A DNA stretch of 64,000 bases from Bacteroidales bacterium UBA2287 (GCA_002345675.1 DDWL01000042.1:1-64000); one strand, 5' to 3'; shown: positions 27,971 through 37,630, counted from the stretch's first letter. Notes: generated by a model not told the origin, from the letters alone. Translations and numbers: made by a program.

Positions 27971-29467
27971 ATGATAACTTCTCTTAGTAATCTTCAAAAA
28001 GGGCTTATAGCATTTATTTTCATTGCCATTCAGTTCCCATTAACCGCCCAAACACCCGTTAATAAGTTTACCCTCGACGAGGTAATAACCATGGCGCGCG
28101 AAAACTCGCCTCAGGCAATTCTGTCTAAGCATCAGTTTCGAGCAGCATACTGGGAAAACAGAACCTTTAAAGCTGAGTACCTTCCAAGTTTAACCCTAAA
28201 TGGTACGTTTCCCGATTTTAATCGACGATTAAATAGGTATCGTCTACTAAACGGAACCGATTCGCTTGTTGAAGTTAATTTAAACACTACTTCGTTAGGC
28301 TTAACGCTTAATCAAAACATTGGACTAACAGGAGGGCGTATATTTGCCCAATCGAACTTAGAACGAGCCGATTACTTTGGTGCAAATAGTGGCACAAATT
28401 ACCTTTCGGTGCCTGTAGTTATTGGGTTTACTCAACCTATTTTCGGGTTTAATCGACTAAAGTGGCAAAATAGAATTGAGCCCCTAAAATACCTTGAGGC
28501 AAAAAAAACCTATATCGAATCGATGGAGGGAATTTCGGCCGAAGCAGTTCGACTTTTCTTCGACCTTATTCTTGCACAGCAAAACCTAAAAACGGCAAAA
28601 CTAAACTTTGCCAATACCGACACGCTTTTTCAAATTGCCAAGGGACGCTATAATATTGGAACCATTGCCGAAAACGAGCTACTTCAAATGGAGCTTAGCT
28701 ATCTTAACTCGGGGAGCTCAGTTAACGAGGCCGAAGTGGACCTTCAGCTTAAAAAGTTCAGAATTAAATCGTTTTTAGGGCTAAACGACCAATACGACGT
28801 GGAACTTTCCATTCCGGACGATTTTCCACGAATTGAGCTAAAGTACCCAGAGGTGCTACAACTGGCAAAAAGCAATAACCCTAAAATGGTTCAACTCGAA
28901 CGAAGGCTTACCGAATCGGACATGAATGTTGCACAGGCAAAAGCCGAAAGAGGCTTTAAAATGAACCTCGACGCTTCGTACGGCCTTACACAGCAGGCAA
29001 AAACACTTCCCGATGTATACATTGACCCACTCGACCAGCAGGGATTAAAAATTGGAGTTACCGTTCCCATTCTCGACTGGGGACTTGGACGTGGAAAAGT
29101 AAAAATGGCACAATCGAGTCGCGAGGTGGTGCGCACAAATATACAACAGTCGTTGGTCGATTTTGAGCAAGATGTTTTCCTAAAAGTTATGCAGTTTAAT
29201 ATGCAAGACGACCAGCTACTGCTGGCAGCAAAAGCCGATGCCATTTCGCAAAGTCGTTACCATGTAACCAAGGAACGGTTCCTAATTGGCAAAATCGACG
29301 TACTCGATTTAAACATTGCCCAAAGCGAGCGCGACGCTGCAAAAGACAGGTACATTGCCGCCATGCGCAATTTCTGGATGTTCTATTTCAATATGCGCAA
29401 GCTAACTCTATACGATTTAACCAATGGTAAACCTATAGATGTTGACTTTGAAATGCTGATTAAGTAG
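27971..29467 (+). CDS. TolC-family outer membrane protein
   Basis: A 498-residue outer membrane channel of the TolC type, which forms the exit duct of efflux or type I export machines. After the signal peptide (ending PLTAQ) come two homologous halves of coiled-coil repeats: FTLDEVITMARENSPQAILS / YKLNLNASYG-like strands and ATRxNIQQSLVDFEQ helices. GLNDQYDVELSIPDDFPRI is the typical middle. No periplasmic adaptor or inner membrane pump gene lies next to it, so it probably serves a pump encoded elsewhere. A terminator follows. Confidence 0.85.
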   Translation: MITSLSNLQKGLIAFIFIAIQFPLTAQTPVNKFTLDEVITMARENSPQAILSKHQFRAAYWENRTFKAEYLPSLTLNGTFPDFNRRLNRYRLLNGTDSLVEVNLNTTSLGLTLNQNIGLTGGRIFAQSNLERADYFGANSGTNYLSVPVVIGFTQPIFGFNRLKWQNRIEPLKYLEAKKTYIESMEGISAEAVRLFFDLILAQQNLKTAKLNFANTDTLFQIAKGRYNIGTIAENELLQMELSYLNSGSSVNEAEVDLQLKKFRIKSFLGLNDQYDVELSIPDDFPRIELKYPEVLQLAKSNNPKMVQLERRLTESDMNVAQAKAERGFKMNLDASYGLTQQAKTLPDVYIDPLDQQGLKIGVTVPILDWGLGRGKVKMAQSSREVVRTNIQQSLVDFEQDVFLKVMQFNMQDDQLLLAAKADAISQSRYHVTKERFLIGKIDVLDLNIAQSERDAAKDRYIAAMRNFWMFYFNMRKLTLYDLTNGKPIDVDFEMLIK

Positions 29468-29513
29468 CAATATTGAGGTTTACAATATAGATATAATCGT
29501 TGGCAGCCTAAAA

Positions 29514-29548
29514 AGCCCAAGCATAAATTGCTTGGGTTTCTTGTTTTT
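29514..29548 (+). terminator. Rho-independent terminator after the TolC-family gene
   Basis: AGCCCAAGC (29514-29522) pairs with GCTTGGGTT (29530-29538) across a 7-base loop, followed by TTCTTGTTTTT. Confidence 0.75.
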
Positions 29549-29660
29549 AAGTGTACCCCAACAAACTTGCTTCTCTTAAAAACTGAACTATAAAACTTAC
29601 GTTTAGTTTTTTTGTTTATATTTAGTAATTGCAATATGCCCAAACCTTAACTCGCAAATT

Positions 29661-31553
29661 ATGAAGTGGAATAGCTTAAAAACAAAAATGCTGGTAAACA
29701 TTCTTGGTGTTGCAGCACTAATTTTTGCCGTTACTATTCTGGCAATTACATTGTCGAACCGAAACAACGCCGTTAATGTTGCCATGGAGGTTAGCAAAAG
29801 CAAATCGCAGGAAACTGCCACGCAAGTAAAACTGTATTTGGAACGTCCAATTGAAGCTGCACGAGGATTACTTAACAGTTTTAACTCGCTACGAAAAAAC
29901 GGCAATACAAACCGACAGTTTTACAGCGACATGCTAAAAACTGCGCTTATTAAAAACAGCGACTTTTTAGCAGTTTGGTCAATGTGGGAGCATAATGCAC
30001 TCGACCGTAACGACGATAGTTTCATTGGTGTTTATCCTTACGACGAGGAGGGTCGTTTTAATTACACAACCTACAAGGATGCTGGCAAAACACTCGAAGA
30101 GCAAACCAGCGTTGAGCAATACCAAGAACCTTTTTATGCTGTTGCTGCAAAAACTCAAAACGATGCTATTCTCGAACCATACTACTACTCGTACACAGGC
30201 GAAAACGGCCAGCAATTCTTCGAAACAAGCGTTGTTGTTCCAATTGTCGAAAATGGGATAACCCTTGGCGTTGTTGGAATCGATATCGACCTAAAAGAAC
30301 TTTCAGCAATAATTGGTCAAATAAAGGTTTACAATTCTGGCTACGGAATTCTTGTTTCGAACGAAGGAATTATTGCGGCATTTAGCGATGCAAGTTTGCT
30401 CGAAAAGAAGTTTTCGGAGCATTTCGATTTTGTTAGCGAAAAAATGCTGGCAGACATAAGCAGTGGCCAAGCTAGTTTCGAGGCAATATACTCGAAACAA
30501 TTCAATCAGAATATTTTAGTTTCGATTACCCCAATTACTGTTGGAAACTCGAAAACTCCTTGGTCGCTATGCTTAGTTGTTCCTGAAAAAGAAGCATTAA
30601 GCGAAGCCAACAAACTGCTAACAAGAGGACTTGTTATGGGCTTTATTGGCCTTGTTATACTAAGCATTCTTGTTTTTATGCAAGCTAACAACTTTATAAA
30701 TCCTATAAACAGAGCCGTTTCGTTTGCAAAGGAAATTGCCGAGGGAAATATTTCTGCAAAAATTGATGTTGATCGTAACGATGAGTTGGGAATGCTTCAG
30801 GCATCGCTAAACACAATGAACGAAAAGAATTTAGAAATTATTAACGAGCTACAAGTTGCAATTGGCAGCATTGCAGGGGCAAGCCTCGAAATAAATGCAA
30901 CCGCTCAAAAATTAGCTTCGGGAGCAAGCGAGTTGGCGTCATCGACCGAAGAAGTTTCGTCGACCATGGAGCAAATGGTTGGCAACATTGAGCAGAATAC
31001 CCAAAATGCCATTGAAACCGATAAGATTGCATTTACAGTTGCCGACAGCGCCGAAAAGGTTCGCACAGCATCGCACGAAAGTGTGATTTCGATAAAAATT
31101 ATTGCCGACAAGGTTAAAATAATTAACGACATTGCCTTTCAAACTAATATACTTGCGCTTAATGCTGCCGTCGAAGCTGCTCGTGCAGGCGAGCATGGCA
31201 AAGGTTTTGCCGTTGTAGCTGCCGAGGTTCGAAAACTTGCCGAGCGAAGCAAAGTAGCTGCCGACGACATTAACAAAATTGCCAACAATAGCGTAAAGCT
31301 AACCGAGGAGTCAACACAGCTGCTTAACGGAATAATTCCTCAAATTGAAAAAACCACAATGCTTATTCAGGAAATTACGGCTGCAAGCAAAGAACAAAGC
31401 TCGGGTGCCGAACAGGTTAACTCAACAATTCAGCAACTAAACAATGTAACCCAGCAAAACGCAGCAGTGTCGGAGGAGCTATCGACAAGTGCCGAAGAAA
31501 TGGCTAGCCAAGCTGAGCAGCTTAAGGATCTTGTGTCGTACTTTAAAGTTTAG
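29661..31553 (+). CDS. Methyl-accepting chemotaxis protein
   Basis: A 630-residue chemoreceptor. It has an N-terminal membrane segment (about 10-32), a periplasmic dCache-type sensor (about 35-310, with FAVWSMWEHNALD-like and GVVGIDIDLKELSAI strands) and a second membrane segment (about 318-340). A HAMP linker (NPINRAVSFAKEIAEGNISA) follows, then a methyl-accepting signalling domain with the hairpin tip FQTNILALNAAVEAARAGE and GFAVVAAEVRKLAERS. No che genes are nearby, so its chemotaxis machinery, if any, is elsewhere. In gliding Bacteroidota such orphan receptors occur. Confidence 0.93.
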   Translation: MKWNSLKTKMLVNILGVAALIFAVTILAITLSNRNNAVNVAMEVSKSKSQETATQVKLYLERPIEAARGLLNSFNSLRKNGNTNRQFYSDMLKTALIKNSDFLAVWSMWEHNALDRNDDSFIGVYPYDEEGRFNYTTYKDAGKTLEEQTSVEQYQEPFYAVAAKTQNDAILEPYYYSYTGENGQQFFETSVVVPIVENGITLGVVGIDIDLKELSAIIGQIKVYNSGYGILVSNEGIIAAFSDASLLEKKFSEHFDFVSEKMLADISSGQASFEAIYSKQFNQNILVSITPITVGNSKTPWSLCLVVPEKEALSEANKLLTRGLVMGFIGLVILSILVFMQANNFINPINRAVSFAKEIAEGNISAKIDVDRNDELGMLQASLNTMNEKNLEIINELQVAIGSIAGASLEINATAQKLASGASELASSTEEVSSTMEQMVGNIEQNTQNAIETDKIAFTVADSAEKVRTASHESVISIKIIADKVKIINDIAFQTNILALNAAVEAARAGEHGKGFAVVAAEVRKLAERSKVAADDINKIANNSVKLTEESTQLLNGIIPQIEKTTMLIQEITAASKEQSSGAEQVNSTIQQLNNVTQQNAAVSEELSTSAEEMASQAEQLKDLVSYFKV

Positions 31554-31597
31554 GCATATCAAAGTCGCCAATAATTCTACTTAACACCTTTAGAAAA

Positions 31598-32368
31598 ATG
31601 AGTTTTCGAAAAATTGTTTGCTGCTTTCTATTTGCATTTTTAAGCGTATCTATATTAAGCGCACAACAAGGTGTTACATTCGGCATTCAAAGTGGCATTG
31701 TCAGAAACAGTTACTTTTATAGCAATACTTTTTTATATAATACTCACTCCAGTTCCTTCGATGGCACTGTTGCTTTTTCCGTAGTTTACACCCATAATAA
31801 CTATTTAATTGAAATGGGAGCGACTGGCATCTACTCTCGTACACCCAATTTTGTTTTTAAAGAAGAGACCAGATCGCTTAAAATTATCAAACCCTCCAAT
31901 GGTTCATTGCTCGATATGGCTTACCTCCCATTTAGAGTTGGGTATATAATTTCAACCCAAAAAAAACGCCTAAACATTACGCCTAAACTTGGGGTTGGGC
32001 TCTTTCACTCTCTAAATGGCACGGGCAATTTTAACATTTGGGCCGATGGGGTTGATGATATTAGTTTGATAATTTCGGGAAATATTCCCGAAGAACCTGG
32101 CGTTACCGTTGGGTATGGCTACCGGCCCTACAAAAACGTTTTGGCTATCGATGCGTCAATCATGCTAAGCTATACGCTTCATAAGTTCCTTCAGTTAAAC
32201 TTTAACGTGGTTGCAATTTCGGCACTAAAGCCACTTTACTACGAAAACATAAAGCATTTTGGCGAAACTCAAACCATTTTTACCACTTCAACCCAAACTG
32301 GCCCTGCCGTTAGCGCAACACTGGGTTTTGCGTTTACAATTCCTTTTACAAAGGAAGTTGAAGAATAG
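31598..32368 (+). CDS. Predicted outer membrane beta-barrel protein
   Basis: 256 aa, signal peptide ending LSAQ. The mature part alternates short amphipathic strands with a YLPFRVGY and NITPKLGVGLFHSL pattern like the PorT/OmpW-type outer membrane barrels of Bacteroidota. Starts 44 bases after the chemoreceptor gene and could share its transcript. No specific function recognised. Confidence 0.6.
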   Translation: MSFRKIVCCFLFAFLSVSILSAQQGVTFGIQSGIVRNSYFYSNTFLYNTHSSSFDGTVAFSVVYTHNNYLIEMGATGIYSRTPNFVFKEETRSLKIIKPSNGSLLDMAYLPFRVGYIISTQKKRLNITPKLGVGLFHSLNGTGNFNIWADGVDDISLIISGNIPEEPGVTVGYGYRPYKNVLAIDASIMLSYTLHKFLQLNFNVVAISALKPLYYENIKHFGETQTIFTTSTQTGPAVSATLGFAFTIPFTKEVEE

Positions 32369-32409
32369 ATAGTTTTTAGTTCAAGTGCTTAAACAAGCCT
32401 AAAAAGTTC

Positions 32410-32417
32410 TATTTTTG
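32410..32417 (+). promoter_or_regulatory. Putative -7 element of fabD
   Basis: TATTTTTG fits TAnnTTTG, 26 bases before the fabD start codon. Confidence 0.4.
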
Positions 32418-32443
32418 CACCGTAAACCAAAAACAAATTGTTT

Positions 32444-33331
32444 ATGAAAGCATTCGTTTTCCCAGGTCAAGGTGCACAGTTCGTTGGAATGGGCAAGGAC
32501 CTATACGACAACTCACCTTTAGCCAAGGAACTTTTCGAAAAAGCCAATACCATTCTTGGATTTCGTATAACCGACCTAATGTTCGCGGGAACCGACGAGG
32601 ATTTGCGTCAAACCAAGGTTACACAACCTGCAATTTTTCTTCACTCCGTTATTTTAGCTAAAGTTTTAGGCAACAAGTTCAAACCCGAAATGGTTGCAGG
32701 GCACTCGCTTGGCGAATTTTCGGCACTTGTTGCTGCTAATGCCCTTTCGTTCGAAGACGGCTTAGTGCTTGTTTCGAAACGCGCTATGGCAATGCAAAAA
32801 GCTTGCGAAAAAGAACCATCGACAATGGCTGCCATTCTTGGGCTCGACGATGCAACTGTTGAAAAAGTTTGTGCCGAAATTAGCGATGTTGTTGTACCTG
32901 CAAACTACAACAGTCCAGGCCAGCTGGTTATTTCGGGATCGATAAAAGGTATTGAAATTGCCTGCGAAAGCCTAAAGGCTGCAGGTGCAAAAAGGGCTTT
33001 GCCCTTAAAGGTTGGAGGCGCTTTCCACAGCCCGCTTATGGAACCCGCTCGCGTTGAACTTGCACAAGCCATTGAGGCAACAAAATTTAATGCCCCCATT
33101 TGCCCAATTTACCAAAATGTCGACGCTAAAGCGTACACAAACCCCGAGGATATTAAGAAGAACTTAATTTCGCAGCTAACATCTCCCGTTCGCTGGACTC
33201 AAATTATGGTTAACATGGTTGCCGATGGAGCCAACAACTTTACCGAACTAGGACCAGGCAATGTGCTTCAAGGCTTAATTAAAAAGGTTAGCGCCGAGGC
33301 AACAGTGCAATCAATTCAGTCGTTAAGCTAA
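32444..33331 (+). CDS. fabD: Malonyl-CoA:ACP transacylase
   Basis: Transfers malonyl from coenzyme A to acyl carrier protein at the start of fatty acid elongation. Key features are FVFPGQGAQFVGMG at the N-terminus, the nucleophile in GHSLGEF (Ser88) and the catalytic histidine in GAFHSPLM (His195). Also visible are the arginine after LVLVSKRAMAMQ and NYNSPGQLVISG. Length 295 aa fits. The ATG at 32444 is preferred to a TTG two codons upstream. No other fab gene is adjacent. Confidence 0.96.
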   Translation: MKAFVFPGQGAQFVGMGKDLYDNSPLAKELFEKANTILGFRITDLMFAGTDEDLRQTKVTQPAIFLHSVILAKVLGNKFKPEMVAGHSLGEFSALVAANALSFEDGLVLVSKRAMAMQKACEKEPSTMAAILGLDDATVEKVCAEISDVVVPANYNSPGQLVISGSIKGIEIACESLKAAGAKRALPLKVGGAFHSPLMEPARVELAQAIEATKFNAPICPIYQNVDAKAYTNPEDIKKNLISQLTSPVRWTQIMVNMVADGANNFTELGPGNVLQGLIKKVSAEATVQSIQSLS

Positions 33332-33385
33332 CAAAACAAAATAGTTTCAAAAAACCAGCCCAGAGCAAACGCATTTAAAAAATAG

Positions 33386-33530
33386 TGTCCTGTCAGGGAC
33401 AAAATATCGGTAAAAGATATTACAAAACCCAATTTCTCTGTGCCGTTAGGTACAGAATATTCCGTACCTAGCGGCACGGTTTTCATATACTGTATGTGAG
33501 TTCTACCGATATTTTGTCCCTGACGGGACA
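33386..33530. mobile_element. GTCCC-type palindromic element (copy 1)
   Basis: A 145-bp non-coding element. Its 27-bp terminal inverted repeats begin TGTCC(T/C)GTCAGGGAC and end ATATCGGTA (33386-33412 and 33504-33530), with one mismatch. Inside, GTGCCGTTAGGTAC pairs with GTACCTAGCGGCAC around AGAATATTCC. The ends are themselves short palindromes. Related modules lie at 50991-51127. Confidence 0.7.
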
Positions 33531-33604
33531 TTAAAGCAAATACGGAAATTCTAATTGGTGTACAGATATAGCATTTTAAGCAATTGTTAAATGCGTTTGC
33601 CCTA

Positions 33605-33642
33605 AAAACCAGCCCCGATAGCTTTCGAGGCTGGTTTTTTTT
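33605..33642 (+). terminator. Rho-independent terminator downstream of fabD
   Basis: AAAACCAGCC (33605-33614) pairs with GGCTGGTTTT (33629-33638), with extra pairing inside the loop, and runs into a tract of nine T. It lies 270 bases beyond fabD because the palindromic element sits between them. Confidence 0.75.
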
Positions 33643-33786
33643 TACCATTTCAAATTCACTGTTTAGGGTATAAAAAAACATATTCGAAAAAATACGGCAA
33701 AGTTTTTGACTTGCAAAAACGAATAATTCTTAACTTTCGCAAAAGGAATAGTAAAAATATTAATTTCCTCATGTAATTTGGCTCCT

Positions 33787-34815
33787 ATGAATATAAAATC
33801 TACCTACTTAGTTTTCTTGTTTTTTTCAGTAAGCCTCTCGGGCTTTGGGCAAACCCAAAAACATTTTGAGCGTATTTTCGAAAAAGAAATTAGCGCCAAA
33901 GAGTCGGGAAAGTTCGGGTCGGAAGGATTCAAAAACGTTGCTCGACTCAGCTTTTACCCCGACACATTGCCATCATGGTTCTTCAACCTACCTCCCTCAT
34001 CGAGTGGAAAAGTTTATGCCATAGGCATTTCCGACCCCGATCTTACAGTCGAAGAAGCTTCGGCACAAGCGTTACACAGGGCAAAATCGATGGCAATACT
34101 TTTCGAAAAAGCTAAAATTCAGTTCTTTCGCGATGTATACACCACCGAGCAAGTTGATGGTCGCTACACAACTTATCGCCAGCGATTCGACACATACTTT
34201 AAAATATCGGCAGCAGTTTATGCCAACGAAGACAACTTTAGCATTGTTAATCAGCACCTTACCCGCTACAACGAGGCAATTGTTTTGGTAAGCTACACGC
34301 CATTAATAAACCTATCGGAAAAGGCAACCCAAATGCTCTCATCGGTTGGCACTGTTCTATTTATCGAAGCCCAAGTTGGCGACGCATTCGAGCCTCAAGC
34401 CGAGTACGAACTATTATCGGCACAGAAAAAAGTTGGCGAACTGCCACAAAACGGTCGGTTTTTATACCGCGAAAAGGGCAGCCGATTTTTATCTATGTCG
34501 GAGTTTCTCGACATTGAATATAGTTTTCCACTTTATAACTACAAGTACTCTTCGCCGCTTTGGCCAGCTAACACAATGCCACTTATTTGCTACAGCGGAC
34601 TTTGGAGCAACTACACAAGGGAAATGCTTAAGTACTTAACCATTACCACCGAACAAACTAAAATAAAAGTAAAATCGTTAGGAAGCACTAAAACGAGCGA
34701 CAACGCTAACCTTTCGAGAGAAATTGCCGTTTTAAATGCAAAAGTAAATTTAATTGGCATTGATTTTGGAGTTGACAGCATCGGTTTTAATATTAACCTG
34801 CAAGAACTTCAGTAA
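33787..34815 (+). CDS. Exported protein with LPP20-like domain
   Basis: About 342 aa with a signal peptide ending SLSGFGQ. Residues of about 60-190 (PSWFFNLPPSSSGKVYAIGI, DPDLTVEEASAQALHRAKSM) resemble the LPP20 family of lipoprotein-like periplasmic domains, which begin with a Pro-Trp pair and an ALxRAKxxA helix. The rest is not recognised. Start taken at the ATG rather than the TTG three codons upstream. The secreted caspase gene follows after 50 bases on the same strand, so the two may work together. Confidence 0.6.
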   Translation: MNIKSTYLVFLFFSVSLSGFGQTQKHFERIFEKEISAKESGKFGSEGFKNVARLSFYPDTLPSWFFNLPPSSSGKVYAIGISDPDLTVEEASAQALHRAKSMAILFEKAKIQFFRDVYTTEQVDGRYTTYRQRFDTYFKISAAVYANEDNFSIVNQHLTRYNEAIVLVSYTPLINLSEKATQMLSSVGTVLFIEAQVGDAFEPQAEYELLSAQKKVGELPQNGRFLYREKGSRFLSMSEFLDIEYSFPLYNYKYSSPLWPANTMPLICYSGLWSNYTREMLKYLTITTEQTKIKVKSLGSTKTSDNANLSREIAVLNAKVNLIGIDFGVDSIGFNINLQELQ

Positions 34816-34865
34816 TTCAACATTTTAAATTAAACAAACCTGTTTAAAACATAAAACCAGTAAAA

Positions 34866-36854
34866 ATGAAAAGGATAATTAAATTAACCGCATCCCTGCT
34901 AGTATTTACGCTTCTAGCTAGTACAAGTTTTGGGCAAGAAATTCAAGGTTTAACGGTTAAGAGCCTTGGCGAAAAAGTTAACCTCGAGTACGCAATTTAT
35001 GGCGAGCAACTTGGTCAAGTTTTCAGCATAACGCCAACCTACTCAACCGATGGAGGAAAAACCTTTAACGGAATGAAAACCGTAGTTGGCCAGATTGGAA
35101 ACAACGTTCTTGGTGGCAAAAACCAAATTATTATTTGGGACGTGCTAAAAGATCTTCCTGCACTTCAAAGCGACGTTACATTTAAATTATCGGGCGTTAC
35201 AAATGCCTCGAAACCTTTAGTTGAAGAGTTTAGCAAAATCGACTTTAAACTCATTAGTCTTCATAAACTACCAAACAACCAAATTGAGTTAGTACTTAAC
35301 ATTACCAATAATGGCGATCAGCGCGACCTTAAACTTATAAACGGGTTAGTAACCATTAGCGATTTTAAAAAGAATAAACTCGATGCCCAAAGGGGTAAAC
35401 TTGGCGATGTACTAGGTGGTCAACGCTACTCAACACCTCAAAAAACATTAAAGAGCAACGAAACGGTACAAGCATCATTTACATTCGACTATGTACCATC
35501 CGACCTCGACAGGGTAATGCGACTTAACATTGGTGCCGAAATCCTTACCTTTTCGCAGTTTGGGTTAGATAAGTTAGAAACAAGCGTGCTTCAGTTTCGC
35601 GACCTACCAGTATCCGACAAGCCAACAACTTCGATGGCTACCAATGTTACTAAAAGATTCGAGTCATCTGCAATGGTAAGCCTTAATATTCAAAAACCTA
35701 AGCCTGCTGAGCTTGCCGACGTTACCCCTCCTGTTATAACCATTACTTCCCCCGAGTCGGTTAAGCTTTTAGGAAGCGAAGTTACCCGTGGCCGGCCCTA
35801 CGCTCAATCGTCGCAAGGTCTCGACGACAAACGCTTACGTTCAGTTGGAGGTACAACCGATGGAATAACCGTTGCCGAAAAAATGCTTACAGTTAAAGGT
35901 ACAGCAACCGACGAGAGCGGACTTTTCGATGTGGTAATTAATGGGCAAAGTGCACAAATTGGTTCCGATGGTAAAAATTTCGCTGCCGATGTTATGCTAA
36001 AGGTTGGACGAAACGACATTGTAATTCGTGCAATGGATATTCGCAAAAACAGTATTGAAAAACGGTTTATTGTTTACCGTAAAGATACTCCTAACCAAAA
36101 AGCATTTTCCGACACCGAGGAACTCGACATTGTTTTCGACGCTCCAAAAGCTCCAAAATTCTATGCATTTATAGTTGGTGTTAACGAATACCCCGATCCA
36201 AATATTTCGAGCCTTGCTAATCCAATTAGCGATGCCCAAAAACTGTATAATGTTCTAACTCAAAAGTACACCTTCGATCCTAACGACATTATATTTATTA
36301 AAAATGCTACCCGTGCTCAGCTAATCGACGAATTCGACCGCTTTACAAGAAGAATTGGAAAAAACGATAACCTACTGGTTTTTTATGCAGGGCATGGTTA
36401 CTGGGATCCCGAAACCGAATTTGGGTACTGGTTACCCTCCGATGCACTTGCTCGTAGCACCTCGAACTGGATGGCCAACAGCCAAATTAAGGACTACGTT
36501 GCTGCCATTAAAAGCAAGCATACGCTTGTAATTGCCGATGCTTGTTTTAGCGGTGGAATTTTTAAAAACCGCAAGGCCTTTAGCGATGCAACCGATCAGC
36601 TTAATAAAGCTTACGACAAACCTAGCCGCAAAGCAATGACAAGCGGAAACCTAACCGAAGTACCCGACAACAGCATGTTTATTAAGCATTTAGTTCAGCG
36701 TCTCGAGGAAAATACACTTGGTTATATTTCGGCCGAAGAACTATTTAGCAGCTTTAAGCAATCGGTTATGAATAGCACAACAACCGAGCCCCAGTATGGC
36801 GATATTAAAGATACAGGCGACCAGGGTGGCGACTTTATTTTTGTTAAAAAATAA
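34866..36854 (+). CDS. Secreted caspase-family (C14) peptidase
   Basis: 662 aa with a signal peptide (MKRIIKLTASLLVFTLLAST, cleaved near FGQ). Residues of about 25-245 are beta-sandwich-like. A Bacteroidota-type Ig-like or cadherin-like segment follows (VTPPVITITSPES, then VKGTATDESGLFDVVINGQ). The C-terminal caspase fold (about 430-662) shows YAFIVGVNEYPDPNISSL, the catalytic His510 in FYAGHGYW and the catalytic Cys560 in IADACFSGG, so both catalytic residues are present. No T9SS sorting tail is visible, so it probably stays in the periplasm. Caspase-fold peptidases usually cut after Arg, Lys or Asp; the target is unknown. A strong terminator follows directly. Confidence 0.85.
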   Translation: MKRIIKLTASLLVFTLLASTSFGQEIQGLTVKSLGEKVNLEYAIYGEQLGQVFSITPTYSTDGGKTFNGMKTVVGQIGNNVLGGKNQIIIWDVLKDLPALQSDVTFKLSGVTNASKPLVEEFSKIDFKLISLHKLPNNQIELVLNITNNGDQRDLKLINGLVTISDFKKNKLDAQRGKLGDVLGGQRYSTPQKTLKSNETVQASFTFDYVPSDLDRVMRLNIGAEILTFSQFGLDKLETSVLQFRDLPVSDKPTTSMATNVTKRFESSAMVSLNIQKPKPAELADVTPPVITITSPESVKLLGSEVTRGRPYAQSSQGLDDKRLRSVGGTTDGITVAEKMLTVKGTATDESGLFDVVINGQSAQIGSDGKNFAADVMLKVGRNDIVIRAMDIRKNSIEKRFIVYRKDTPNQKAFSDTEELDIVFDAPKAPKFYAFIVGVNEYPDPNISSLANPISDAQKLYNVLTQKYTFDPNDIIFIKNATRAQLIDEFDRFTRRIGKNDNLLVFYAGHGYWDPETEFGYWLPSDALARSTSNWMANSQIKDYVAAIKSKHTLVIADACFSGGIFKNRKAFSDATDQLNKAYDKPSRKAMTSGNLTEVPDNSMFIKHLVQRLEENTLGYISAEELFSSFKQSVMNSTTTEPQYGDIKDTGDQGGDFIFVKK

Positions 36855-36877
36855 AACTTTCGACTAAAATAATTTTC

Positions 36878-36913
36878 AAGGGGAATGACAAAAACATTCC
36901 CCTTGTTATTTAT
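36878..36913 (+). terminator. Terminator of the caspase gene
   Basis: AAGGGGAATG (36878-36887) pairs perfectly with CATTCCCCTT (36895-36904) across a 7-base loop, followed by GTTATTTAT. It shows that a longer reading frame for the next gene, starting at 36885 inside this hairpin, is not real. Confidence 0.8.
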
Positions 36914-37082
36914 AGATAGAATATGTTTTACTGTTCAGCTATTCGCTTTCAACAAGGGGAACACCATGGTTTATACAATAACCTTGGAAACATTAAAAAA
37001 AACAGCAAAAAGCAATAATCTGCTCGTAATATTCATATATTTATGGTCGGTATCTACATTGTTGAACCTAAAAAAATACAAC

Positions 37083-37607
37083 ATGAAAATTTCTACTATA
37101 ATTTTCGCAATTGCCTTTACCAGTGCATTGTTTAACAACAGTTTAACGGCACAAGTTGATAAAGAGCAAAAACTGCAAGATAAAATTGCGGCTATTCAGC
37201 TAAAAGTTGACCAAGCCGATGCGCTTATTTTCTCGGCCGACAGTTTAATAGAAGTTGGCGAAACAATGATGAAAGATGCTGAAGGTGAACTTAAAGCCAT
37301 TGCTCAAGAAGAAAAAGAAATTAACAAAGACTACTTCAATGCCCTAAAACCCCTCGATAAGCAATTACGATCGAAGGACAAGCAAGAGGTAGCCCAAGCA
37401 AAAGCTGAAATGAAGCAAGTTGAAGCCCAAAACAAAATCGACATGAAGGAGTGGGGCAACAAGCACAAAGCAGCCCTTAAGCAATACGACAACGGAAAAA
37501 AAACTATCGATAAGGGAAAAGTAAATCTCGACAAGGCAAAAACCAAGAAAAAAGAAGCTGAGAAAGCGTTAAAAGAGGCCGAGAAAGCTGCCGAAAAATC
37601 TAAGTAA
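37083..37607 (+). CDS. Exported Lys/Ala/Glu-rich coiled-coil protein
   Basis: 174 aa. The start is the ATG giving MKISTIIFAIAFTSALFNNS, a clear signal peptide ending LTAQ; the open frame upstream runs through the caspase terminator. The mature protein is almost wholly helical heptads rich in Lys, Ala, Glu and Gln (for example AQAKAEMKQVEAQNKIDMKE and the KAKTKKKEAEKALKEAEKAA tail), so a periplasmic coiled coil is expected. No family recognised. A terminator follows. Confidence 0.7.
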   Translation: MKISTIIFAIAFTSALFNNSLTAQVDKEQKLQDKIAAIQLKVDQADALIFSADSLIEVGETMMKDAEGELKAIAQEEKEINKDYFNALKPLDKQLRSKDKQEVAQAKAEMKQVEAQNKIDMKEWGNKHKAALKQYDNGKKTIDKGKVNLDKAKTKKKEAEKALKEAEKAAEKSK

Positions 37608-37630
37608 TTTAGGTTACACCGCATTAATTA

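Larger units (their letters stand above)
33332..33786. repeat. Repeat-filled intergenic region after fabD
   Basis: No gene is supported in these 455 bases. A palindromic element (33386-33530) is bracketed by inverted GCAAACGCATTTAA (33367-33380) and TTAAATGCGTTTGC (33587-33600), and by direct AAAAACCAGCCC copies (33350-33361 and 33604-33615). A strong terminator follows at 33605. A promoter-like TAACTTTC (33731-33738) lies before the next gene. Confidence 0.7.

Noticed and set aside
33386..33530. CRISPR repeat array
   Set aside because: Palindromes are nested, not evenly spaced repeats with unique spacers, and no cas genes are present.
36885..37082. Upstream part of the coiled-coil frame
   Set aside because: It begins inside the caspase terminator hairpin; the ATG at 37083 gives a proper signal peptide.
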